NCBI GenBank assembly: GCA_020854105.1
Contig: JADZGB010000003.1
Span: 1-60,572, forward strand
Source of the DNA: Burkholderiales bacterium
GTDB taxonomy: Bacteria > Pseudomonadota > Gammaproteobacteria > Burkholderiales > SHXO01
Direction: 5' to 3'
DNA length: 60,572 bases
Every line of letters starts with the position of its first letter. The first letter of the stretch is position 1. Made by a program: the position numbers and the translations under genes. Shown here in pieces: positions 18,095-26,365 of this stretch. The notes under the pieces are model-generated. The model made no database searches, had not been told where the DNA came from, and saw nothing but the letters and a program-made list of their open reading frames with translations.

Positions 18095-18763
18095 TCAGGC
18101 CACCGCAGCCACCTGGCGCAGGCGCGAAGGATCGACGATCTCGATCTGTTCCCGCCCCAGGGACACCATGCCCTGCTCGGCGAAGCTCTTCAGCAGCCGG
18201 CTGACGATCTCGCGCACGCTCCCCAGTTCGTCCGCCAGGGCCTGGTGTGTCACGTGAATGACCTTGCCCTTGCCGAGCAGCAGCGAAGCGAGACGCTGGT
18301 CGAGCCGGTGGAAGGCGACCGCCTCGACCAGCTGCATGAGATCCACGATGCGGTCGGAGAACAGCGAGAAGACATAGTTGCGGAAGGGTTCGAACTCGCT
18401 CAGCAGCCGATTGAATACCGGAGCGGTCAAGGCGAGCGCCGTGACATCGGTCTCGGCTGTACCGCGCGCCGTATACGCCGTGGTGCCCAGCATGCAGCTG
18501 GTGGAAAGGATGCACGCCTCCCCCGGCACGATCCGATAGAGCTGCAATTCACGGCCATTGGCGGCCACCTTGGATACCCGTATCACGCCCTCGAGCAACA
18601 TGGGGAAGGCCTGACAGGGGTTGTTCTCGTCGAACATCACCGTGCCGGCCGGCACCCTGCGCACCACCGCGTTGCGCAGGGTGAACTCCATCAGCGCCGC
18701 CGGCATGGCAGCGAACGCCGGGTAGCTGGCAACGAGCCTGTCTTTGAGTGCGGCGATGTCCAT
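18095..18763 (-). CDS. Crp/Fnr-family transcriptional regulator
   Basis: A 222-residue regulator with an N-terminal cyclic-nucleotide-type beta barrel (about 20-130, with AGTVMFDENNPCQAFPMLLE then GVIRVSK) and a C-terminal winged helix (about 160-215) with the recognition region THQALADELGSVREIVSRLL. Cysteines are present (for example in NPCQAF and SCMLG), but the N-terminal Fe-S cluster pattern of Fnr is absent, so oxygen sensing of that kind is unlikely. The ligand is unknown. ATG at 18763 lacks a strong Shine-Dalgarno sequence. Confidence 0.85.
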   Translation of the reverse strand: MDIAALKDRLVASYPAFAAMPAALMEFTLRNAVVRRVPAGTVMFDENNPCQAFPMLLEGVIRVSKVAANGRELQLYRIVPGEACILSTSCMLGTTAYTARGTAETDVTALALTAPVFNRLLSEFEPFRNYVFSLFSDRIVDLMQLVEAVAFHRLDQRLASLLLGKGKVIHVTHQALADELGSVREIVSRLLKSFAEQGMVSLGREQIEIVDPSRLRQVAAVA

Positions 18764-19331
18764 TGGCGGCCAGGAAAGCTCGATCGATCGGGTGTGCACA
18801 CCACGCGGGTGCGCGCACGCGAAAGCTTAGCCGAACCGGCGCCCTGCCGGGCCCGGCGCCGCACACGAGACCCTCACGCGCAGGCGGTGGCACGCTCATC
18901 GTTCGGGGATTCTCGATATGCCGGATAACTTGGATCCGGATTCAGAAGCTCACGACTGCGAATCAGCAGAATGCCGCGAACAGGCCGAGGATGCGTGTTG
19001 TTCGCATTCATTACTGTTCATGCATCCACAGGACGACGCAGCGCACGTCATCCCCGCTGAAAGCCGATCCAGCCTGGCGAACGGCCCTGTCCGTTCGGAG
19101 CCCCGGCGTTCCAATGCCCAGCGAGAATCAGAGAGGCTTTTCTGCTCTTCTGCTGGATCCCGGCCCCGGATCAAAGCATTCCGGGGCAGGCTCTTACGCG
19201 CCGGGATAGTCCGCCCCGTCGCCCCGGCGAACGCCGGGGTCCAGCGCAGATAGACAAGGCCCTTCTCTGTTTCGGCTGGATCCCGGCGTGCGCCGGGATG
19301 ACGGTTGCCCCGAGGCGTGCGGTCATGCGGC
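18764..19331. other. 568-bp non-coding region rich in repeat remnants
   Basis: No gene is credible here. The region carries repeat copy B (19216-19304) and degenerate relatives: a GTCATCCCCGCTGAAAGCCG block near 19048-19067 and a CTGGATCCCGGCC block near 19153. It appears to be an accumulation site for this repeat family. Confidence 0.6.
19216..19304. repeat. dispersed REP/MITE-like hairpin repeat, copy B
   Basis: The left end CGTCGCCCCGGCGAACGCCG forms a hairpin with the following GGGG, and the right end CCCGGCGTGCGCCGGGATGA forms a second hairpin. The spacing and the internal CCAGCGCA and GGCTGGATCC blocks match copy A at 17934-18043, so the two copies are related. Confidence 0.75.
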
Positions 19332-19661
19332 TTACTGCGCTTCCGCCGTGGAGAGCGCCTGCTTCGAAATGGCCGTCCCGCCCATGTTCGTGCGCTTCAT
19401 GAACTCCGCATCGCGCGAGATGCGTACCGCGCCGGCGTCGCCGGCCTCGCGATGGACGTTGGTGCGGGCCATGACTTCGGCCTCGGCGCCGACGCGCAGT
19501 TCGCTGACCTCGCCCGCGGGCCTTCCCATGTTCGTCCGGTCGGTGACACCGGGATCGAACACCACCTTGATCGTTTCCAGATCAGCGGCCTGCACGGAAG
19601 CCGCGAGTGCCACGAGGGAGATGGCGGACAAGACGTTGCGGATATGATCGATACGCTTCAT
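19332..19661 (-). CDS. small secreted RTNMG-repeat protein, function unknown
   Basis: A 109-residue exported protein I do not recognise. A signal peptide covers about residues 1-25 (LVALAASVQAAD). The mature part carries a roughly 24-residue tandem repeat that begins RTNMGRPAGEVSELRVGAEA, then RTNVHREAGDAGAVRISRDA, then a truncated third unit RTNMGGTAIS. Each unit has the pattern RTN-x4-AG-x5-(L/A)RV/I followed by an E-(V/F)M end. The ATG at 19661 has GGGAGG at good spacing, so expression is plausible. The neighbours do not suggest a role. Confidence 0.65.
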   Translation of the reverse strand: MKRIDHIRNVLSAISLVALAASVQAADLETIKVVFDPGVTDRTNMGRPAGEVSELRVGAEAEVMARTNVHREAGDAGAVRISRDAEFMKRTNMGGTAISKQALSTAEAQ

Positions 19662-19788
19662 GGTACCTCCCGATGATCGTGTGGACCGCGCCGGTCTGGC
19701 CGACCGCCGGACCCGCGACCGCAAGCGAGGCGCAAGCCATGCGCTTTTCGTTCGCAGCGAGAGGAAGTCTATACTGGCTGCACATACA

Positions 19789-19803
19789 GATCGGTTACCG
19801 ATC
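19789..19803. promoter_or_regulatory. 15-bp palindrome, candidate operator
   Basis: GATCGGTTACCGATC is a perfect 7-bp inverted repeat around one central base. It lies about 130 bases upstream of the RTNMG-repeat gene start. A TATAGA on the minus strand a short distance downstream could be the matching -10. Binding protein unknown. Confidence 0.4.
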
Positions 19804-19909
19804 ATGCATCCGACACGCCAGCCATCTAGCGCTTAGGTCATAGGCGAATCGGTAAGGGAGCCGTCGCGCCGGTCCTGACCGGCGTGCAGCGGCCGGAAGC
19901 CGCCCAGTG

Positions 19910-21061
19910 TCACGACGCGCGCAGCGGACGGAAGAACTCGCGGATCTCGTGCACCAGCGCCTGGGGCTGTTCCAGCGCGGCGAAATGCCCGCCTCTTTCC
20001 ATGCGCGTCCAGCGCTGGATGTTGCTGTACATCTTCTCCGCCAGGGAGCGCGGCGGCGACAGGATCTCCCTGGGAAATTCCGCATACCCCATGGGTACCT
20101 TCACGCCTTCCGGAATCGGCCAGGGACCGTGCATGCGAGCGTAATACGGCCAGAACGAGGAACCGATCGCGCCGGTCACCCAGTAGAGCGTGATGTCCGC
20201 GAGCATCTCGTCGCGCGAGAGGGCGTTCTCGGGATTGCCGTCGCAATCGGTCCAGCGCTGGAACTTCTCGACCAGCCAGGCGGCAAGGCCCACGGGAGAG
20301 TCGGTGAGGCCAAACGACAGGGTGGTGGGCCGGGTGCCCTGGATCCACTGATAGCCGATCTCTTCCCGGAGCCAGTATTCCAGCTGTTCCAGGAAGCGCT
20401 TCTCCTCGGGAGAAGGATTCTCCAGCATCTTCGGATCGCGCCGGACGGCGAGCAGGTTGAGATGGATGCCCGCCAGCCGCTCGGGATAGGCGTACCCCAG
20501 GCGAGAGGTCACGAAGGCGCCCCAGTCGCCGCCTTGCGCCGCGAAGCGTCTGTAACCCAGCACATCGGTCATGAGCGCGGCGAAGGTGTCCGCGATCGCC
20601 TCCAGCCGGAAGCGCGGCTGTCCCGGCTTGAACGAAAGCGTGTAGCCGGGCAGCGATGGGGCAACCACGGTGAATGCATCCGCCGGGTCGCCGCCGAAGC
20701 GCGCCGGATCGGTCAGCATCGGAATGATCTTGTGGAACTCGATGACCGAGCCTGGCCAGCCGTGTGACAGCAGCAACGGGAAAGGAGCCGGGCCCTGGCC
20801 CTGCTCGTGGATGAAGTGCAGGTCTATGCCGGACAGCGGCACGGTGAACTGGCGGAAGCCATTGAGCATGGCCTCCTGTGCCCGCCAGTCGAAACCTTTG
20901 CGCCAGTAGTCCACCAGGGTGCGCAGGTAGTCGACGCTGGTGCCCGTGCTCCACGGCTCGACCGGCGGCACCTCCGGCCAGCGGGTGCGGGCGAGGCGCT
21001 GCTGCAGGTCATCGAGCGCGGCTTGCGGCACGCAAAGGCGGAAGGGGCGCGGCTGGGTCAT
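19910..21061 (-). CDS. epoxide hydrolase (alpha/beta hydrolase with EHN domain)
   Basis: A 383-residue hydrolase that would open epoxides to diols. The N-terminal EHN region (about 5-110) includes RLARTRWPE and DYWRKGFDWR. The oxyanion motif HGWPGS is at 100-105, the nucleophile Asp179 sits in GGDWGA, and the general base is probably His359 in ERGGHFAALEQP. The ATG at 21061 was chosen because GAGGA lies 6 bases upstream of it and only touches the alternative ATG at 21067. Length and motifs match microsomal-type bacterial epoxide hydrolases. The substrate is not predictable; it is not in an obvious operon. Confidence 0.9.
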   Translation of the reverse strand: MTQPRPFRLCVPQAALDDLQQRLARTRWPEVPPVEPWSTGTSVDYLRTLVDYWRKGFDWRAQEAMLNGFRQFTVPLSGIDLHFIHEQGQGPAPFPLLLSHGWPGSVIEFHKIIPMLTDPARFGGDPADAFTVVAPSLPGYTLSFKPGQPRFRLEAIADTFAALMTDVLGYRRFAAQGGDWGAFVTSRLGYAYPERLAGIHLNLLAVRRDPKMLENPSPEEKRFLEQLEYWLREEIGYQWIQGTRPTTLSFGLTDSPVGLAAWLVEKFQRWTDCDGNPENALSRDEMLADITLYWVTGAIGSSFWPYYARMHGPWPIPEGVKVPMGYAEFPREILSPPRSLAEKMYSNIQRWTRMERGGHFAALEQPQALVHEIREFFRPLRAS

Positions 21062-21126
21062 CTGCATTCCTCGACGGTGGGAACGCTCATTGTCTCCCGG
21101 GACCGGCTGGTCCATCGCCCCGCGCG

Positions 21127-22245
21127 TCAGGAGGGCGCGGGCCGCGCACGGTAGCGCGCCATGAAGCCGCGGTCGATGCGGTCCTTCCAGCGCCACACCC
21201 ATGCCCCGTGGAGCGACAGCGGCCCCCAGGACGCCACCGCGCAGCGCTCGCCAGTGCTGATGAGCGCCAGCGCCACCCGCTGAGGGGAATAGGTCACCAG
21301 CTTCTCTCCGGCCAGCGTCCGGCGCAGATTCTCCGCCAGCGGCGGACCATGGCGCACGGCGTACACACCGGACTTGGGATGCGCACGTTCACGCATCGTC
21401 GCAATGTCGCCTGCGGCAAAGACCTCCGGATGCGAGATCGAGCGCAGATGGCGGTCCACCAGCACGAAGCCGCGCTCGTTCGTGGCCAGTCCCGCGCGAC
21501 CCGGCCATTGCGCCGCGACGGGCCCGAGCGCCCACACCACACCGTCGGCCTCCAGCTGCGCGCCGGAGTCGAGCCAGGCGCCACCGGCGTCCAGATGCGT
21601 CACCCGCGCGCCCGTGAGTACGCCAATCCCGCGCGCCTGCAGCACGCGCGCGAAGCGCCGGCGCACGCCCGGTGGATGGCCTGCCAGGATGGAGCGCTCC
21701 ATGGTGGCGATGCTGAACGTGGCACGTGCACCCTCGCTCTGCAGCCGATGCTGCATCGCCAGCGTCATCTCGATCCCGCCCGCACCACCGCCCACGACGA
21801 GCAGGCGCAGTGGTCGAACCCGTGCCCGCACACGCAGGTCGTCCCACCAGCCTAGAAAGGTCTCCGTGGGCTTGATGCCGATCTCCCGTCCCGGCCGGGG
21901 AGCCTGCCGATCCGGCGGGGGGGCCGATCCGATGTCCAGGGACACGATGTCGTAGCCGATGCCGGCCCCGGATTGCAGCGTGCACGTTCGCCGGGGCAGA
22001 TCCAGTCCGGCCGCTGCATCCGCGACCCAGTCCACGCATGCCGCCGCGCACAGCGCCTGGAGGTCGATGTGGCATTCGGCATAGTCGTAGTGGCCGGCGA
22101 CGAGCCCGGGCAGCATCCCCGAGTAGGGCGTATGGCGCTGCGGGCTGACCAGAGTGACGTGCAATCCCGGCGAAGGACGCATGCCGATGCGCCGGATCAC
22201 CTCGACATGGCTGTGACCGCCGCCGATCAGGACCAGGCGCTTCAC
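21127..22245 (-). CDS. FAD-dependent pyridine nucleotide oxidoreductase, TIGR03169-like
   Basis: A 372-residue flavoprotein of the NDH-2/sulfide-quinone-reductase-like fold. The FAD motif GGGHSHV is at 8-14, the second Rossmann motif VVGGGAGGIE lies near the middle, and the FAD-binding HPEVFAAGDIA near the end. GGGHSHV is characteristic of the group found fused to the N-terminus of SelD in some bacteria (TIGR03169); here no SelD domain is attached. It starts with GTG at 22245, overlapping the stop of the upstream glycosyltransferase-like gene (GTGA), so the two are translated together. The electron donor and acceptor are unknown. Confidence 0.82.
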   Translation of the reverse strand: MKRLVLIGGGHSHVEVIRRIGMRPSPGLHVTLVSPQRHTPYSGMLPGLVAGHYDYAECHIDLQALCAAACVDWVADAAAGLDLPRRTCTLQSGAGIGYDIVSLDIGSAPPPDRQAPRPGREIGIKPTETFLGWWDDLRVRARVRPLRLLVVGGGAGGIEMTLAMQHRLQSEGARATFSIATMERSILAGHPPGVRRRFARVLQARGIGVLTGARVTHLDAGGAWLDSGAQLEADGVVWALGPVAAQWPGRAGLATNERGFVLVDRHLRSISHPEVFAAGDIATMRERAHPKSGVYAVRHGPPLAENLRRTLAGEKLVTYSPQRVALALISTGERCAVASWGPLSLHGAWVWRWKDRIDRGFMARYRARPAPS

Positions 22246-22904
22246 GCGGGCTGCATCAGATCCGCGAGCAGGGAGGCGAATCGAGGATCGGCCGCGGTGC
22301 GCTGAAGATCTTCCGGACGGTCCAGATCCCAGCGCGCTGGCAGCTCGTGCCACCGCCAGCCGAGTGCGCGCAGACGCTGGCGGGTGCACTCGACCACCAT
22401 GGCCGTGCTCCAGGGAATGCCATCGAACACGCTGGCATCGTGACGGCCGAGCCCGATCAGCCAGTAGCCACCGTCCTCGGCCGGTCCCAGCACCACGTCG
22501 GCACCTTCCTGCAGCGCCCGATGGGCGGCACGAAGATCCTCGTGATGGATGCCGGGCACATCGGTTCCGAGCAGCAGAACGAAGCGTGCGCGGGCGAGGC
22601 CGTCACGCACGGCAAAGCTCATGCGCTCGCCGACATCCCCCTCGGGCTGCATGCGCAGCGGCAGCCCCAGCAGGCGCCTGCACACCTGAAGGAACGCGCT
22701 GCCCCCTGGAGGCGTGGTCCAGATTTCAGTGCTGCCGATACGCGCGATGGCCACCGTGCTCAACGTGTGGCGCACCAGCCGGCAGTGCAGTTCCGCGGCG
22801 TTCGCCGCCCCCAGTGCCGGGATCAGGCGTGTCTTGACCTCCCCTGGCTGGGGCGCCTTGGCGAACACCTGAACGATCGCCCTGTGTTCCTGCGCGCTGA
22901 CCAT
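22242..22904 (-). CDS. TIGR04282 (DUF2064) glycosyltransferase-like protein
   Basis: A 220-residue cytoplasmic protein of the nucleotidyl/glycosyltransferase-A fold. The N-terminal VFAKAPQPGEVKTRLIPALG is the family signature, followed by LLLGTDVPGI and GPAEDGGYWLIGL. TIGR04282 proteins usually neighbour TIGR04283 transferases, as here, and the pair has been linked to arsenosugar-type biosynthesis. No ArsM or ArsS gene is present in this window, so that role is not supported by context. It overlaps the next gene by four bases. Confidence 0.88.
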   Translation of the reverse strand: MVSAQEHRAIVQVFAKAPQPGEVKTRLIPALGAANAAELHCRLVRHTLSTVAIARIGSTEIWTTPPGGSAFLQVCRRLLGLPLRMQPEGDVGERMSFAVRDGLARARFVLLLGTDVPGIHHEDLRAAHRALQEGADVVLGPAEDGGYWLIGLGRHDASVFDGIPWSTAMVVECTRQRLRALGWRWHELPARWDLDRPEDLQRTAADPRFASLLADLMQPA

Positions 22905-22962
22905 GCACGACCCGGCCCGCCCTCTGGCGGTGCGCTCTACATGTGGAATGATTGGGAGCGAT

Positions 22963-23649
22963 CTACCGGGGACCAGCCTCGTACACGCGACCCAGCCGCC
23001 GTGGCGAGTCGCCGAGGAAGTAACGCAGGCGAAGCCACCACATCAGGACGATGGTACGCCATACGCCGTTGTTTTCCCAACGTCGCCCGGAGGTGACCAC
23101 CGGACCGGGCAAGGCTGCCATCGCGCCGAGCCGGCGCAGGCGCTTCGACAGGGCCACGTCTTCCATGAGGACGATCGGCGGATAGCCTTCCGCGCGCACG
23201 AACAGCTCCCTTGCTACGACGATGCACTGATCCCCGGTGCATACCGAGGTCAGCCGCGAGCGCAGATTCATCGCGCGCGCTACCACCCGCAGCATCGGGT
23301 GCCTCCCCTCGATGCGCACGTCGAAGCGCCCCCAGCGCCGGGAGCCTGTGCAGAACACCGCCGCGAGCTGCTCCAGCACGTCGGCAGGCAGTCGGGTGTC
23401 GGCATGCAGAAAGAGCAGCACGTCGCCGCCTGCCCGGGCGGCGCCCGCATTCATCTGCAGGGCCCGCCCGCGCGGCGCATCGAGGATGCAGTCAGCGAGG
23501 CCGCGGGCGAGATCGGGGGTGCCGTCGCGGCTGCCGCCGTCGGCCACGATCACTTCGTGACCGGCCTCGCGCAGAACCCGAAGCCGCTCGAGCGAGGTGC
23601 GGATGCAGCCGGCCTCGTCCAGCACCGGCATCACGACGGACAGTCGCAT
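22963..23649 (-). CDS. TIGR04283 family glycosyltransferase
   Basis: A 228-residue GT-A family 2 transferase. The start MRLSVVMPVLDEAG is the GT2 signature, with DGGSRDGT and the metal-binding HADTRLP motif, and the acceptor-side MEDVALSKRLRRLG. This is the TIGR04283 group, paired with the DUF2064 protein downstream (58-base gap). I chose the ATG at 23649 because it overlaps the stop of the upstream TVP38-flavoprotein gene (ATGA); an alternative ATG lies 15 bases upstream. The acceptor is unknown. Confidence 0.88.
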   Translation of the reverse strand: MRLSVVMPVLDEAGCIRTSLERLRVLREAGHEVIVADGGSRDGTPDLARGLADCILDAPRGRALQMNAGAARAGGDVLLFLHADTRLPADVLEQLAAVFCTGSRRWGRFDVRIEGRHPMLRVVARAMNLRSRLTSVCTGDQCIVVARELFVRAEGYPPIVLMEDVALSKRLRRLGAMAALPGPVVTSGRRWENNGVWRTIVLMWWLRLRYFLGDSPRRLGRVYEAGPR

Positions 23650-25805
23650 CAGCCGCGCATCCATGCGTGATAGCGCTCCACCCAGCGCAACAGCCTGCGT
23701 GGCGCGTGTGCACGCTTCCAGTTGCCGGCTGCGTACCTGTTCGCTTCGGCCAGGGTCGGATAGACGTGGATGGTGCCCAGGATCCTGTTCAGGCCGATGC
23801 CGTGCTTCATCGCCGCAATGTACTCCACGATCAGATCGGCGGCGTGCTCTGCGACGATGGTTGCACCCAGGATCCGATCGCTGCCGGGCTGCGTCAGCAC
23901 CTTGACCTGCCCGTGCGCCACGCCATCGACGATGGCGCGGTCCAGATCCTCCATGCCATAGGTCGTGACCTCGTAGTCGATGCCCCGTTCACGCGCTTCC
24001 TGTTCGTTCAGTCCGACACGTGCCACCTCGGGCTCGGTGAAGGTCGCCCAAGGGATCACGGAGAAGTCGGCGCGGAAGCGGCGCAAGCGTCCAAACAGCG
24101 CGTTGACCGCCGCGTACCATGCCGTGTGGGCCGCGGTGTGCGTGAACTGGTAGGGGCCGGCCACGTCGCCGCAGGCGAAGATGTTGGGATAGCGCGTTGC
24201 CATCCATTCGTCCACCTCGACGCTACGCTGCGGCGTGATCGGAATGCCGAGTTTCTCCAGGCCATAGCCCTCGGTGTTCGGCAACCGTCCTGCCGCAACC
24301 AGCAGTTCGTCGAATGCGACCCGCACCTCGCTGCCCGCATGCCCGGCAATCAGAATCTTCTCGCCGCCATCGATCGCGAAGCGCTTCGCCTCGTGTTCGA
24401 GCAGTACGCGCACGCCCTCGGCGCGCAACCGCTCCAGCACCATCTGCGAGATGTCCGAATCCTCGCGCACCATGATTCGCGGCAGCATCTCCACCTGCGT
24501 GACCTGGGAGCCCAGCCGCGTGAAGGCCTGTGCGAGTTCGCAACCGATCGGACCGCCGCCCAGTACCAGGAGTCGCACGGGCAATGCACGCAGATCCCAG
24601 ACCGTGTCCGAGGTCAGATAGCCCACCTGCTCCAGGCCGGGAATCGGCGGGATGAACGGCCGCGCACCCGCGGCGATCACGATGGCGCGCGTGGTCAGGC
24701 GGCGCGTCGCGCCGGTGCCGTCGGTCACGATCACGCTCCACGGCGTGTCGATCGTGGCGTTGCCCGCCATGCACTCGACCCCGAGCGCGGTGTAGCGCTC
24801 CACCGAGTCGTGCCGCGCGATGACACCGATGACGCGTTGCACCCGCTCCATGACCCGAGCGAAGTCGACGCGCGGCTCCACGCGCTCGATACCGAACTCC
24901 CCGGCCCGGCGCATCTGCGCGGCAAGTCGGGCGGTGCGCAGCAGACTCTTCGAGGGAACGCATCCGGTGTTCAGGCAGTCGCCGCCCATGCGGTGCTTCT
25001 CGATCAGCGTGACCTTGGCCTTCACCGCCGCCGCGATGTAGGCCGATACCAGGCCGGCCGAGCCGGCACCGATCACGATCAGGTTGCGGTCGAAGCGCGC
25101 CGGCCGCTTCCAGTCTGCGTATACCTGGCGTGCGCGCAACGCGTCGACGATCCTCCTGGCGATGAGCGGGAACACACCGAGCAGGGCGAAGGACAGCAGC
25201 AGCGCGGGCGAAAGGATACCGTGCAGCGAGTCGATGCGTGCCAACTGCGTGCCGGCATTCACGTAGACGATCGTCCCGGGCAGCATTCCCGTCTGACTCA
25301 CCCAGTAGAAGGTGCGCGCCTTCATCGCGGTCAGGCCCATCGCGAGATTGATGACGAAGAACGGGAACACCGGCACCAGGCGCAGGGTGAACAGGTAGAA
25401 CGCTCCTTCCTTCTCCACGCCGCGATCGAGGGTGCGCAGCCTGTCGCCGAAGCGGCGCCGGATGGCGTCCCGGAACAGGAATCGGCTCGCCAGGAAGGCG
25501 AGGGTCGCACCGATGCTGGAGGCAAAGGACACGATCAGCGTGCCGGCCACCAGGCCGAACACGGCGCCTGCGGCGATGGTCATGATTGCCGCGCCGGGCA
25601 GCGACAGACCGGTGACCGCGACATAGACGAGGAAGAACAGCAGCGCGGTGCGCAGCGGATGCGCACGCCAGGTGGCATCGATGGCCGCCTGCTGCGCGGC
25701 CAGATACTCGAGACTGAAGAAGCGGCCCAGGTCGAAGGCGAAGAAGGCCGCGACCGACATGGCGAGCACGATCAGCAGTACCAGACGGCTCTTGCTCATG
25801 CGCAT
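23649..25805 (-). CDS. fusion of TVP38/TMEM64-type membrane domain with mercuric-reductase-like flavoprotein
   Basis: A 718-residue inner-membrane flavoprotein. Residues about 1-225 form a TVP38/SNARE-associated (DedA-like) membrane domain with LSLPGAAIMTIAAGAVFG and RLVPVFPFFVINLAMG. Residues 240-718 are a pyridine-nucleotide disulfide oxidoreductase: FAD motif GAGSAG at 246-251, redox-active CLNTGC with C277 and C282, NAD(P) motif GGGPIGCE, and a C-terminal HVYPTLAEA. It resembles dihydrolipoamide/mercuric reductases without the metal-binding N-terminal domain. The fusion ties a disulfide or quinone-type reduction to a transport-like membrane domain. It is the first gene of a coupled four-gene cassette. 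The substrate is unknown. Confidence 0.9.
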   Translation of the reverse strand: MRMSKSRLVLLIVLAMSVAAFFAFDLGRFFSLEYLAAQQAAIDATWRAHPLRTALLFFLVYVAVTGLSLPGAAIMTIAAGAVFGLVAGTLIVSFASSIGATLAFLASRFLFRDAIRRRFGDRLRTLDRGVEKEGAFYLFTLRLVPVFPFFVINLAMGLTAMKARTFYWVSQTGMLPGTIVYVNAGTQLARIDSLHGILSPALLLSFALLGVFPLIARRIVDALRARQVYADWKRPARFDRNLIVIGAGSAGLVSAYIAAAVKAKVTLIEKHRMGGDCLNTGCVPSKSLLRTARLAAQMRRAGEFGIERVEPRVDFARVMERVQRVIGVIARHDSVERYTALGVECMAGNATIDTPWSVIVTDGTGATRRLTTRAIVIAAGARPFIPPIPGLEQVGYLTSDTVWDLRALPVRLLVLGGGPIGCELAQAFTRLGSQVTQVEMLPRIMVREDSDISQMVLERLRAEGVRVLLEHEAKRFAIDGGEKILIAGHAGSEVRVAFDELLVAAGRLPNTEGYGLEKLGIPITPQRSVEVDEWMATRYPNIFACGDVAGPYQFTHTAAHTAWYAAVNALFGRLRRFRADFSVIPWATFTEPEVARVGLNEQEARERGIDYEVTTYGMEDLDRAIVDGVAHGQVKVLTQPGSDRILGATIVAEHAADLIVEYIAAMKHGIGLNRILGTIHVYPTLAEANRYAAGNWKRAHAPRRLLRWVERYHAWMRG

Positions 25806-25927
25806 GGGTCCGATCGGTAGGGGCCGACGCTACGCGAAGCGCACGCGGCTGCCGGCGCTCGGGCAGGACAGGGCCGGGGGCGGCTGCGGCCGGAGCGCGT
25901 ACGAAGGCCGTCCGGGACGAGGTCCCG

Positions 25928-26311
25928 TTATCTGAACTCGCCCGCCTCCCTGCGCTTGCGGTTCTCGTCGCGCAGGTAGGTCACCAGCTGCCAGATCTGC
26001 TCGTCCGGCGCGACATCCCTGAACGGCGACATCAGCGTGCCGGAGCGGCCGTTCTTGATGACATTGAAGATCATCTCGTCCGACGGCGCGCGCAGCCACT
26101 CGTTGTCGGTCAGATCGGGACCGACGGCCCCGCGCGCATTGTTGCCGTGACATGCCACGCAGCCCAGGGCATCGTACAGCTTGCGGCCCTCGTCGGCCGC
26201 CGCGGCGTCCAGACCCAGTGGATTGCGGATGTCCTCGGCGCGGGCCGTGACGGGCGCCGACAGTGCGACAGAGAAAATGGCGACGGCGAGGGCAAGGACG
26301 AGGATCTTCAT
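25928..26311 (-). CDS. mono-haem c-type cytochrome (partner of PQQ alcohol dehydrogenase)
   Basis: A 127-residue periplasmic cytochrome c. The signal peptide covers 1-25, the haem motif CVACH is at 51-55, and a Met in GTLMSPFRD is the probable second axial ligand. The C-terminal helix contains EQIWQLVTYLRDENRKRR. It lies 89 bases after the PQQ alcohol dehydrogenase gene on the same strand, separated by two strong hairpins, and is the likely cytochrome electron acceptor (cL/XoxG-like role by position). Confidence 0.87.
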   Translation of the reverse strand: MKILVLALAVAIFSVALSAPVTARAEDIRNPLGLDAAAADEGRKLYDALGCVACHGNNARGAVGPDLTDNEWLRAPSDEMIFNVIKNGRSGTLMSPFRDVAPDEQIWQLVTYLRDENRKRREAGEFR

Positions 26312-26336
26312 GACCGAGACGGATCGGGGGACGGGG

Positions 26337-26354
26337 CCCCGGCTTTCGCCGGGG
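26337..26354. repeat. GC-rich hairpin (repeat-like) upstream of cytochrome c gene
   Basis: CCCCGGC and GCCGGGG arms pair around TTTC. The sequence resembles the left hairpin of the dispersed repeat found at 17934 and 19216, in opposite orientation, so it may be a relic copy. Confidence 0.55.
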
Positions 26355-26365
26355 CGAGGTCAGCC

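Noticed and set aside
22242-23649. Arsenosugar biosynthesis operon
   Set aside because: The TIGR04282/04283 pair alone does not define it; no ArsM, ArsS or arsenate genes are present.
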